Positions 9,303-16,717 of a stretch of 41,570 nucleotides of DNA are shown one piece after another (the first letter of the stretch is position 1; the number at the start of each line of letters is the position of its first letter). The notes below the pieces were generated by a model. That model did not search any database. It was not told the origin of the DNA and was given only the letters and a program-made list of their open reading frames with translations. This DNA comes from Nitrosomonas sp. (GTDB lineage: Bacteria > Pseudomonadota > Gammaproteobacteria > Burkholderiales > Nitrosomonadaceae): positions 1 to 41,570 of the forward strand of contig JAAEXZ010000013.1 in NCBI GenBank assembly GCA_017879645.1, read 5' to 3'. A program made the translations under genes and the position numbers.

Positions 9303-9408
9303 AACCTCCCGGGCTTTTTTCCCTCCGTGGAGTCTCGTTATCGCGAGACCGGAAACTCTTGGACCTGTCACCGTGGATTGCTATCGGCCGGAACCCTAGT
9401 TTCCCTGT
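9303..9408 (-). promoter_or_regulatory. Guanidine-I (ykkC) riboswitch
   Basis: On the minus strand the conserved ykkC blocks occur in order. ACTAGGGTTCCG (9388-9399) comes first. AGGTCCAAGAG follows after a variable stem-loop (about 9357-9367), then a perfect hairpin in which GGTCTCG and CGAGACT flank a CGATAA-type loop (about 9332-9349). ACGGAGGGA (9320-9328), an A-run and GCCCGGGAGG (9305-9314) complete it. It lies about 65 bases upstream of the permease ATG. Members of this class bind free guanidinium and turn on export or degradation genes. No clear rho-independent terminator follows, so the expression platform is not obvious; control of translation or an atypical terminator is possible. 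Confidence 0.93.
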
Positions 9409-9453
9409 TGATGCGTGTCGCATCATTAAAAATGCGCCAGCAACATTGGACGC

Positions 9454-9482
9454 ATTCTAATTTTGAATGGTGAAAATTGCAA
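9454..9482 (-). promoter_or_regulatory. Sigma70-like promoter of the guanidine operon
   Basis: On the minus strand a -35 TTGCAA (9477-9482) is separated by exactly 17 bases from a -10 TAGAAT (9454-9459). Transcription would start near 9447, about 40 bases before the riboswitch core, which fits a riboswitch leader. Confidence 0.65.
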
Positions 9483-9556
9483 TCATCTATTTGCTGACCT
9501 GAACATTGTTTGGTTTAGCAAGACCGACTTGGGTGATGCTTCATAGAGTTAGAGAG

Positions 9557-10393
9557 TTATCTGGAAAAATGGCGAAAGCCATGTGAACCGTATCGGTTGC
9601 CGCTATTTCTGAATGCGCCAGGGATCAGTACGGCAGCAACGGCAACGAAAACGAGTGTGGCTGCAGCAGCGGTTACTTTCCGCCAGTCGATTTCAGTTTT
9701 GTAGAATGGATAGTTCTCTTTCCACTGTGTATGCAACCAGATTTCTTCTGCTGCCATGTGGCGTGGGAGGTGGATTTTATTGTGAGTAACGATGACTTCA
9801 TGATCTGATTTGACATCGATCGATTGCGTTTCATCGCTGCGGAGTGTTGCCTTGATTTCACCATTGATCGCAATGATGCGGGTTTGCTGTGAAGAAACGC
9901 CAATGTGCAGGACGGCATGGTGGGCCTGAATGACGGCATGCGGAGTTTCGATTTGCTGATGGCAACGGGATGTGTCGGTGTAAGCCTTGCCATATTTGAA
10001 TTCATCGATCACGATCAAACATCCCGAATCCGGTTTTTTAAATTCGATATGTGCGCTGCTATAGGCTCCGGTATAGACCGACGACCCATTGCGGACAGCA
10101 GATTCATTCTTTGCGGGATAAGAATTGACGACTACGGCATTTTTCCCCGAAGTATGGATCCATCCCATGGTCTGATTCCCTGGTATGGCACTGTTACGCA
10201 CGCGCATACTGGTTTTTTCATTCTGTTCCCAGAATCCACTTTCGACGGAATACGTTCTATCGTGAATGGGAACGGTTTTGCAGCCGGATAGCAACAAGAC
10301 GATCAGTAATGTAACGAGTACCCCTATTTTTTGATGGTTATACAGACTTGAATGAGGGGTGCTGAGGATAGGTGGTTTGTGTACGGAATCCAT
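9557..10393 (-). CDS. Putative lipoprotein with FecR-like middle and C-terminal membrane segment
   Basis: I do not recognise this 278-residue protein. A hydrophobic stretch (about 23-37) ends in LLSGC, a lipobox with Cys38, so it is probably a lipoprotein, though the 20 residues ahead of the hydrophobic core are long for a signal peptide. The middle (about 145-215) alternates short beta strands (ISSQQTRIIAINGEIKATL and similar) and resembles the FecR/anti-sigma periplasmic fold; this is a weak resemblance. A second hydrophobic segment (about 244-262, TAAAATLVFVAVAAVLIPG) near the end is unusual for a lipoprotein. It is monocistronic and divergent from the secreted protein gene at 10652, sharing a 258-base intergenic region. 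Confidence 0.65.
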   Translation of the reverse strand: MDSVHKPPILSTPHSSLYNHQKIGVLVTLLIVLLLSGCKTVPIHDRTYSVESGFWEQNEKTSMRVRNSAIPGNQTMGWIHTSGKNAVVVNSYPAKNESAVRNGSSVYTGAYSSAHIEFKKPDSGCLIVIDEFKYGKAYTDTSRCHQQIETPHAVIQAHHAVLHIGVSSQQTRIIAINGEIKATLRSDETQSIDVKSDHEVIVTHNKIHLPRHMAAEEIWLHTQWKENYPFYKTEIDWRKVTAAAATLVFVAVAAVLIPGAFRNSGNRYGSHGFRHFSR

Positions 10394-10576
10394 TGCGCCT
10401 TTCCTTGTAGCGATTAGCCATGATTGTGGGGTTTGATGGTGCTACTGTATACGGGAAGGGGTGAACCAGAACTGAATGTCAGAACAATCAGTTAGAGTTT
10501 TTGGTCGTGATCGTGGTTACGGTCGGATAAAGATTGGCGCTGAACTATTTCTTGCTTGGCAGCTTGATGGTAATCA

Positions 10577-10604
10577 AGAATATCATTCTGTAATATGATA
10601 TTCT
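10577..10604. repeat. Perfect 10-bp inverted repeat (operator or hairpin)
   Basis: AGAATATCAT (10577-10586) and ATGATATTCT (10595-10604) are exact reverse complements separated by 8 bases. A second, outer pair CAAGA/TCTTG (10575-10579 and 10607-10611) overlaps it. The site lies about 48 bases upstream of the secreted-protein ATG at 10652, where an operator or structured leader would lie. No T-run follows, so it is not a typical terminator. Confidence 0.6.
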
Positions 10605-10651
10605 GTTCTTGCAGTGGGGTATTTGTTTTTTAATAATGAATTTAGAAGGTT

Positions 10652-11527
10652 ATGAACATGAAAGCAATTTTCAAACAGTTAACTGTATCGGTTTGCAGTG
10701 TATTGGCACTGGGTGTCATGCATAATGCTGTAGCTGATACATCAAGTGATACGGAAATTCTGCTGAATTGGGCCGAAAGGACCTATCCGCAGTATTTTCC
10801 AACGCATCAAGTAACACAGACTATTGATCCGTGGCTGTATCGTTACTATCCTGAAACTGGTATCTATGCTGGGGTAAACACGGGCGATACCAGTGCCTAT
10901 GTGCTAGGAGGGCCATGGGGGGGATCGCCTGCACGCATTGATACGCTGGCAAGTTTGATTGTACAGATTTCCAATTCTGGTGGTAATGGCAGCGTGCCGG
11001 CATGTAATGCAGCCAATGCACCTGCCGGTTTGACTTATACGCAAAATGGCAATGTCGTTAATGTCACCACCAATGGACAATGTATACCTTTGCCATCGGA
11101 CAATAATTTGTGTCAGGCGCCACCGCAAACTGCTGCGACAGGTATTTCAGTTTTGACCAGTACTTCAGTGACTTCATCCAAGTTCAGCGGAGTGTCCATC
11201 AGCATTCCAGGGGTTCCGAATCCGTTTGAATCTTTTGGCAATCAGTTTTCAAACAGTAAGTTCTGCACAATCAATGCACCCGCCGAAGGCATTAATCTGA
11301 CGGTTAATTCGGATGTCTGTTTTGATATTACATCGCAATTTGGTAGTGATTTGAATAATGTTCCTGGAGTTATCGTAACACCGCCAATCACCATGGCGAC
11401 GAAAAGCACCACAACGAGTCAGCAGGTTAGCGATTGTTTCGCAACCGATGCTGACTCGGTTTTTGATGCATTTACGAATGAATTCTGGATCAAGCAGAAT
11501 GGTACTTTCGTAAAGCAGTCTTCATGA
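10652..11527 (+). CDS. Secreted protein of unknown function
   Basis: The 291-residue product has a clear Sec signal peptide: a Lys-containing N-terminus, a hydrophobic core and a likely cut after AVA near residue 28. The mature N-terminus holds NWAERTYPQYFP (about 39-50) followed by YRYYPETGIYAGVN (about 63-76). This motif pair occurs at the start of many secreted betaproteobacterial proteins, but I know of no assigned function. The rest is rich in Ser, Thr, Asn and Gly with spaced cysteines (for example NLCQAPP, FCTINAP, SDVCFD, DCFAT) that could form disulfides in the periplasm or outside the cell. It is monocistronic. The ATG at 10658 is an alternative start. Confidence 0.7.
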   Translation: MNMKAIFKQLTVSVCSVLALGVMHNAVADTSSDTEILLNWAERTYPQYFPTHQVTQTIDPWLYRYYPETGIYAGVNTGDTSAYVLGGPWGGSPARIDTLASLIVQISNSGGNGSVPACNAANAPAGLTYTQNGNVVNVTTNGQCIPLPSDNNLCQAPPQTAATGISVLTSTSVTSSKFSGVSISIPGVPNPFESFGNQFSNSKFCTINAPAEGINLTVNSDVCFDITSQFGSDLNNVPGVIVTPPITMATKSTTTSQQVSDCFATDADSVFDAFTNEFWIKQNGTFVKQSS

Positions 11528-11682
11528 TCGGTTGATCATTTGAAATTCTGCATGCGCAGACTATTAAGACAGTCTGCGCATGTTTCTGAAGTGCGATGGA
11601 ATGTAGGTGTGGCGTACATCGCAATATATGAAAGTATGGATGCGATCGGATGCCAGTTGAGAAAGCTTCATTTATGTACTCA

Positions 11683-12768
11683 CTATCCAATCTGTTGTGC
11701 AGTAATCGAATACCTGAAAGCCTCCGGGTCGAGTGGATCCAATGTTTTTCCGCCGGTCTCTCCATTGGGATACATGAAGTAGGCCAGTTTGGTTTGGGTA
11801 TGCGGTAGTACGACATCATGCGCGGTGTTATAAGCCAGCCAGTTCATTTCCCAATGGCCGAACAATTGCTTGCGGATCATGGTCACTTTGGGATCGCCGA
11901 TCTGCAGGTTGCCTGGTGGTTCTTCGAGCACGACTTTGCGCACATCTGCCGGATCGACCGGTATCCAGCCAAAGCCCTGAATAAAGCATTCCGCACGGCA
12001 ATGTTGCGCCTTGCTGGCATTGGTGCTGCCCAGACCGAGACTCTTGTAGCCTTGTTGTGATGGTGCGATGCGCAACCCGTAAATGTCACGGGCCGGAATG
12101 CCGACTGATCGCGCCAAACCTACAAACAGGGTATTGAGATCGGCGCATTTGCCCCCGAGATAGCGTGTTTCCAGCATGGTTTTGACGTCACCCCGACCGC
12201 ATCCCCTGATCTTGGGGTCGCGAAACGTGTTGTCGACGATCCACTCGTAGATTGCCCGTGCTTTTTCCAGGTCGGTACGGGAGAAGCGGGTGATGTTCAG
12301 GGCTGTGTCACGTACGATGCCATCGACCGGTATCAGTTCGGTCGGTTCGGTGTAACGCTTCATTTCGGTTTGTGACAGACCGGGGATGCGTGGATCGGGT
12401 GTGGAGAGATTCACGCTGCGATTACGTGTGGAAAAATGGCTGATGATTTCGATGGTTGGTTTTTTGATGCTGTCTTGCCAGTGCGCATAAAGCATCTCGG
12501 CGCCGTATCGGGGTTCGATGACAATCTGTGCCGTAGCGTTACCGTTCCAGGTATTGCCCAGTGGCTTGTGCCAGTCTGTTGAGGAGGCATAGGGTAGCGG
12601 GATCCATGCCCGCGTCTGGCTGCCGGGTTCCGCAATTTCCAGTTTCGTGATCACCTCGAAAGTGCGCCAGCCCTCGCTGGGTGCAGTGGGTGTCGCCCTG
12701 CTCGATGTCGACCAACCGGTCACGAGGGGTGCGGCGAGAGCGGCTTGCAAGAAAGTTCGTCGTTTCAT
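11683..12768 (-). CDS. Tat-exported transglutaminase-like cysteine protease-fold protein
   Basis: The 361-residue protein begins MKRRTFLQAALAAP, a twin-arginine signal peptide. The transglutaminase core carries the Cys-His-Asp triad in order: GGKCADLN (Cys at about 205), AQHCRAECF (His at about 250) and IPVDPAD (Asp at about 268). An N-terminal beta-rich domain with WIPLPY (about 56) precedes it, the usual build of bacterial periplasmic transglutaminase-like proteins, which mostly act as peptidases rather than crosslinkers. The substrate is unknown. It begins 48 bases downstream of mnmH on the same strand and could be cotranscribed with it. Confidence 0.82.
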   Translation of the reverse strand: MKRRTFLQAALAAPLVTGWSTSSRATPTAPSEGWRTFEVITKLEIAEPGSQTRAWIPLPYASSTDWHKPLGNTWNGNATAQIVIEPRYGAEMLYAHWQDSIKKPTIEIISHFSTRNRSVNLSTPDPRIPGLSQTEMKRYTEPTELIPVDGIVRDTALNITRFSRTDLEKARAIYEWIVDNTFRDPKIRGCGRGDVKTMLETRYLGGKCADLNTLFVGLARSVGIPARDIYGLRIAPSQQGYKSLGLGSTNASKAQHCRAECFIQGFGWIPVDPADVRKVVLEEPPGNLQIGDPKVTMIRKQLFGHWEMNWLAYNTAHDVVLPHTQTKLAYFMYPNGETGGKTLDPLDPEAFRYSITAQQIG

Positions 12769-12816
12769 GTGTTAATCACCGTTTGCGTGTGGCAGATAGG
12801 TTGTTCCGGTCAACGT

Positions 12817-13983
12817 TCAGTGTAACGGATTGCGCGATTGCAGATAATCCACGACTGCCTGTCCGGAACTCCTGAAGCAGGGATTAACCTGGCGGCGCTG
12901 CAGGGAATCGAGATACAGCGGGTCGTAATAGTATTTGACGAGTTTTTCGATCCAGATTCGGTTCGATTGCACGTCGTTGCGCTGCACCCATTCCGCTTGC
13001 GCATGATCCAGGTCGGTTGAAATCTCCTGATATCGCTGTCCACCCAGTTTTCTGCTGATCATCGTCAGGGCATGCCGGTATTTTTCAAACAACTGCAAAG
13101 CCTGATGGTACAAGATTTCCGTATCGACAGTATTGGCAACGGTTTGCTGTGATGTCTGGCGCGCTTGTTGAGCCTGGCCGATCGCGGAATCCAGAATGTA
13201 ATCCTGAAAGATATTGTTTACGCGGGTTGCGAATGGTTCATCGATCCAGATGACTTCGGAGTTACGCATATACGCAAAAAAACTTGCCGGTAAATACACT
13301 TTGCCGATGTGCCGACTTTCGTCTTCCACTACAATTGGCTCGGATCGGTCTGCATGTTGAAGTTTTAGCAGATTGACGGCCAACCGGTTCTCAAAATCGA
13401 TTTGTGAGGGTTGCGGGACAGGCAGTGCGCCGAAGGCGGAACCACGATGCCGGGCCATGGCTTCTATATCCAGCACCGGATAACGATTATCGATTTTCTG
13501 CAGCAGTCTGGTTTTTCCGCTTCCCGTCGGTCCGGTTACAACCAGCAGTGTGTGGTTATCACTGCAGCGGTCGATCGTGCCGATCAGAAACCGACGCGCC
13601 ATCTTGTAGCCACCGGTGATCAGTGGCCTGTTCACACCGGCTTCCCTCAGCCATTGCTGTGCAATTTGCGAGCGCTTGCCGCCGCGAAAGCAGTACAGCA
13701 CGGTGTGCGGATTATTGCGGACAAAATCCAGCCATTGCTGCACACGGTTCTGTTTTATGGCACCTGAAATCATGTCATAACCCAGTCGAACAGCAGCTTC
13801 GGAACCTTGTTGCTTGTAAGTGGTGCCGACACGTGCACGTTCCTGGTCGTTGAGGATGGGCAGATTGACCGAACCGGGCAGGGATCCCTGTATAAATTCG
13901 ACGGGTGCACGCACGTCTATCAGTGGCGTGTCCGCAATGAATAAAGCAGTCAGGTCATCGATACCGATGTTTGGATTATGCAA
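12817..13983 (-). CDS. mnmH: tRNA 2-selenouridine synthase MnmH (SelU/YbbB)
   Basis: MnmH replaces sulfur with selenium at 2-thiouridine 34 of tRNAs, by way of a geranylated intermediate, using selenophosphate. The N-terminal rhodanese domain has LIDVRAPVEF and the catalytic loop YCFRGGKRSQ. The C-terminal half has a P-loop GPTGSGKT (about 148-155) followed by LDIEAMARHRGSAFG, a family hallmark. I chose the TTG at 13983 (388 residues). It places the catalytic Cys at residue 98, next to the known Cys97 of the E. coli enzyme, and overlaps the selD stop by only 8 bases. A longer version starting at TTG 14022 (401 residues) is possible but adds a tail that family members lack. Confidence 0.9.
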   Translation of the reverse strand: MHNPNIGIDDLTALFIADTPLIDVRAPVEFIQGSLPGSVNLPILNDQERARVGTTYKQQGSEAAVRLGYDMISGAIKQNRVQQWLDFVRNNPHTVLYCFRGGKRSQIAQQWLREAGVNRPLITGGYKMARRFLIGTIDRCSDNHTLLVVTGPTGSGKTRLLQKIDNRYPVLDIEAMARHRGSAFGALPVPQPSQIDFENRLAVNLLKLQHADRSEPIVVEDESRHIGKVYLPASFFAYMRNSEVIWIDEPFATRVNNIFQDYILDSAIGQAQQARQTSQQTVANTVDTEILYHQALQLFEKYRHALTMISRKLGGQRYQEISTDLDHAQAEWVQRNDVQSNRIWIEKLVKYYYDPLYLDSLQRRQVNPCFRSSGQAVVDYLQSRNPLH

Positions 13984-15025
13984 AATGCACCGCTTTGTCT
14001 TGACGGGGCTGTACGATACCAATCACCGCAGCAGCCTGGAACCGGAGGCGCAAGGCTTGCAGCATGGTTTGGCTGGCATCGGGTGCGACACTCAATAACA
14101 AACCGCCGCTGGTTTGAGGATCGTGGATCAACAGGTTATGCAGTGCGTCCAGGCTGGATACGTTGATATGCGGTGCAGTATATTCCGCATTGGTCCGATG
14201 TGCCTTGGTCAGGAAACCTTGCTCTAGGCAGTGCATAGCCTGATCGAATCGGGGAAGTTTGGCGGTTTCGATATGCAGGGTTACTTCGCTGGCATGTGCC
14301 AGTTGTACGGCATGACCGGAAAAGCCGAATCCGGTAATGTCGGTGGCAGCGTGGACCGCCGCCTGCAAATCCGGTGTCATGCCGTCAATGGCGTTGTTGA
14401 TGGCTGCCATGCTGTCCAGTGCCGCAATGATGTCTTCTTCACGCAGTTGCTGTCGCTTCACTCCGGCCGTCATGGTGCCGGTACCCAGTGCCTTGGTCAG
14501 AATCAGATGATCTCCGGGGCGGGCGCCTGCGTTGGTCCACACATGGTGTGGATTGACGAATCCCGTGACCGACAGGCCGAATTTCAGTGTGTCGTCGTCA
14601 ATCGAATGGCCGCCGACGAAATTGGCACCGGCTTCGGCGATCTTGTCGCTGGCGCCTTGCAGGACATCGACGATGACGGTCTCGGGCAGTGTCGCAAGTG
14701 GAAAAGCCAGAATGCCCATGGCGGTAACCGGCTTGCCTCCCATGGCGTAGACGTCACTGAGGGCATTGGCAGCAGCGATTGCACCAAAAAGTTTCGGGGT
14801 GTCGACAATGGGTGTGAAGAAATCCAGTGTTTGTACCAGCGCCAGTTCATCACTGATTTTATAGATCGCAGCATCGTCAAAAAGCCTACCATCGACCAGC
14901 AATTCAGGATGTGCAACCGGAAACCTGACTTGCTGCAAAATACGGCGCAGCTCGGTTGCTGCAACCTTGGCGGCGCACCCTCCCTTTTGTACTGTTTGGG
15001 TCAGAGCGATTTTCTGTGAGTGCAT
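13976..15025 (-). CDS. selD: Selenide, water dikinase (selenophosphate synthetase) SelD
   Basis: SelD makes selenophosphate from selenide and ATP. The 349-residue sequence has Cys17 and Lys20 in QKGGCAAK, the same positions as the catalytic pair of E. coli SelD, so this is the Cys form and needs no UGA recoding. GRLFDDAAIYKI (about 47), TLDFFTPIVDTP (about 66-77), NALSDVYAMGG (about 87-97) and GGHSIDDDTLKFGLSVTG (about 138-155) are the conserved AIRS-like ATP and metal-binding segments, and DPQTSGGLLLS (about 304) closes the family pattern. It is followed by overlapping mnmH. No selA or selB is seen, so selenium here probably serves tRNA modification only; genes outside the window could change that. 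Confidence 0.95.
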   Translation of the reverse strand: MHSQKIALTQTVQKGGCAAKVAATELRRILQQVRFPVAHPELLVDGRLFDDAAIYKISDELALVQTLDFFTPIVDTPKLFGAIAAANALSDVYAMGGKPVTAMGILAFPLATLPETVIVDVLQGASDKIAEAGANFVGGHSIDDDTLKFGLSVTGFVNPHHVWTNAGARPGDHLILTKALGTGTMTAGVKRQQLREEDIIAALDSMAAINNAIDGMTPDLQAAVHAATDITGFGFSGHAVQLAHASEVTLHIETAKLPRFDQAMHCLEQGFLTKAHRTNAEYTAPHINVSSLDALHNLLIHDPQTSGGLLLSVAPDASQTMLQALRLRFQAAAVIGIVQPRQDKAVHFA

Positions 15026-15382
15026 GAATGCTTTGAGGCAGGAAGAAGTAGCCCATAATTGGGAAAGATCAGTGGGAAATGAAAGTACAGGAAAGAAAAT
15101 GCAGTGTCAAACCGTGACTTCCGGTGCCGTGCGTATGTGGACAGATGTGCTTCCTGACTGCGGGGAAGTGTTGCAACTGATAGGCCTGATTGCTGGTATT
15201 TTGAGACATGAAGGGTTTTGTAATCCGGATGTCAAATGCGGTGATCAGGAATCTTTCTTTGCATATCCATAAAGATAATTTATTGAGTGCACGCCGGTTT
15301 ATGAGTAAACTCACGCTTCAAAATATTTAAATCATTTTTTATCAGTAACAAGTCAGATTACATCATTAATTTAGGATAGTTC
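15026..15382. other. 357-base intergenic region between selD and the aminotransferase gene
   Basis: No convincing gene is seen. Short frames of 80-100 codons on both strands lack recognisable motifs. The right part is AT-rich. It holds a possible promoter for the aminotransferase gene: TTGAGT (15283-15288), 17 bases, TAAACT (15306-15311), each matching 4 of 6 consensus bases. The left part carries the divergent selD upstream region. Confidence 0.4.
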
Positions 15383-16600
15383 ATGAATACCGAAGATTTT
15401 CGTCCCGAAAAAGCAGCCAGCATTTTCTACCCGCCACAACGTGTCCTGATGGGGCCAGGACCATCTGATACCCATTCACGCGTTCTGAATGCCATGGCGC
15501 GTCCGACCCTGGGTCACCTGGATCCCGTCTTTACAGAGATGATGGAAGAGATAAAAGGCTTGATGCGTTATGCATTCCAGACTCAGAACCGCATGACTTT
15601 TCCGGTTTCCGGCCCCGGTTCGGTGGGGATGGAGATGTGCTTTGTCAACATGATCGAACCCGGTGACAAGGTGATTGTTTGCCGCAACGGTGTGTTCGGT
15701 GGACGGATGATCGAGAACGTTGAGCGTCATGGCGGTGTGGCCGTGGTCGTGGATGACCCATGGGGCGAACCGGTGAGTCCACAGAAAGTCGAGGATGCTC
15801 TGAAGAGCAATCCCGATGCCAAGATCGTGGCTTTCGTTCATGCCGAAACATCGACAGGGGCGCAATCCGATGCCAAGACATTGTGCGAGATTGCGCGCAA
15901 GCATGATTGCCTGACCATCGTCGATACCGTTACCTCGCTGGGTGGTACGCCGATCAGGGTTGATGAATGGGGAATCGATGCCATTTATTCCGGCAGCCAG
16001 AAATGCCTGTCCTGCCCGCCCGGTTTGTCTCCTGTCAGCTTTTCCGAGCGTGTAACCGAACTGGTCAAGAACCGCAAGCAGAAAGTACATAGCTGGTTTA
16101 TGGACATCAGTCTGCTGCTGAACTACTGGGGATCGTCTTCGCGTACATACCACCATACCGCACCGACCAACGCACTGTATGCGCTGCATGAGTCGTTGCT
16201 CATGCTGTCCGAGGAAGGACTCGAGCATTCATGGGCGCGTCATCGCTACAACTATGAGGCATTGAAAGCCGGTTTTGCGACTTTGGGCATGAATTATGTC
16301 GTCAAGGAAGAATACCGTCTGCCGCAATTGAACTCGGTTTATGTTCCGGGGGGTGTGGACGAGAAAGAAGTTCGTCGTCGTTTGCTGGATGATTACAATC
16401 TCGAGATCGGTGCCGGACTGGGTGATTTTGCCGGCAAAGTCTGGCGTTTCGGGTTGATGGGGACATCGTGCCGGATCGAAAATGTCATTTTCTGTCTGAA
16501 CGCGCTGGAAGCAGTTCTGTCGGATCTGGGCATGAAAGTCGAGCGGGGTGCGGCTGCTGCAGCGGCACATCGTAGCTATGCCACGAAACCGCTGTCTTGA
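15383..16600 (+). CDS. Serine/alanine-glyoxylate aminotransferase (class V)
   Basis: The 405-residue PLP enzyme transfers the amino group from serine or alanine to glyoxylate, giving glycine. The PLP lysine lies in GSQKCLSCPPG (Lys at about 206), preceded by the PLP-ring Asp in TIVDTVTSLGG (about 175-185). LMGPGPSDTHSRVL (about 22-35) and GHLDPVF near the start are family hallmarks. In an autotroph using the Calvin cycle this step would recycle glyoxylate from 2-phosphoglycolate; that role is inferred. The ATG is preceded by AGGA. The alanine-rich end (AAAAAAH) is a variable tail. The gene stands alone, with a strong hairpin downstream. Confidence 0.9.
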   Translation: MNTEDFRPEKAASIFYPPQRVLMGPGPSDTHSRVLNAMARPTLGHLDPVFTEMMEEIKGLMRYAFQTQNRMTFPVSGPGSVGMEMCFVNMIEPGDKVIVCRNGVFGGRMIENVERHGGVAVVVDDPWGEPVSPQKVEDALKSNPDAKIVAFVHAETSTGAQSDAKTLCEIARKHDCLTIVDTVTSLGGTPIRVDEWGIDAIYSGSQKCLSCPPGLSPVSFSERVTELVKNRKQKVHSWFMDISLLLNYWGSSSRTYHHTAPTNALYALHESLLMLSEEGLEHSWARHRYNYEALKAGFATLGMNYVVKEEYRLPQLNSVYVPGGVDEKEVRRRLLDDYNLEIGAGLGDFAGKVWRFGLMGTSCRIENVIFCLNALEAVLSDLGMKVERGAAAAAAHRSYATKPLS

Positions 16601-16635
16601 GGATTTGCCTAAAAAAATAGTTGTTCAGACAGGAG

Positions 16636-16680
16636 TTGTAGTCGCTTTCTCGTCAAACGCCGACTGGAAAGCGACTGCAA
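16636..16680 (+). terminator. Long inverted repeat after the aminotransferase gene
   Basis: TTGTAGTCGCTTTC (16636-16649) pairs with GAAAGCGACTGCAA (16667-16680) over 14 positions with one G-U pair, leaving a 17-base loop. It begins 35 bases after the stop and ends 37 bases before the next gene. No T-run follows, so it may stabilise the 3' end of the mRNA or act as a Rho-aided terminator rather than a classic intrinsic one. Confidence 0.45.
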
Positions 16681-16717
16681 TTCATTGCAAACTCATTCCG
16701 GATGATCCGGTCACCAC

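Noticed and set aside
14231-15019. A 262-codon plus-strand frame over selD
   Set aside because: It is antisense to selD, whose catalytic Cys17/Lys20 and AIRS motifs are clear.
15069-15314. An 81-codon minus-strand frame upstream of selD
   Set aside because: No ribosome site, motif or membrane segment was seen, and the region includes the likely promoters of the flanking genes.
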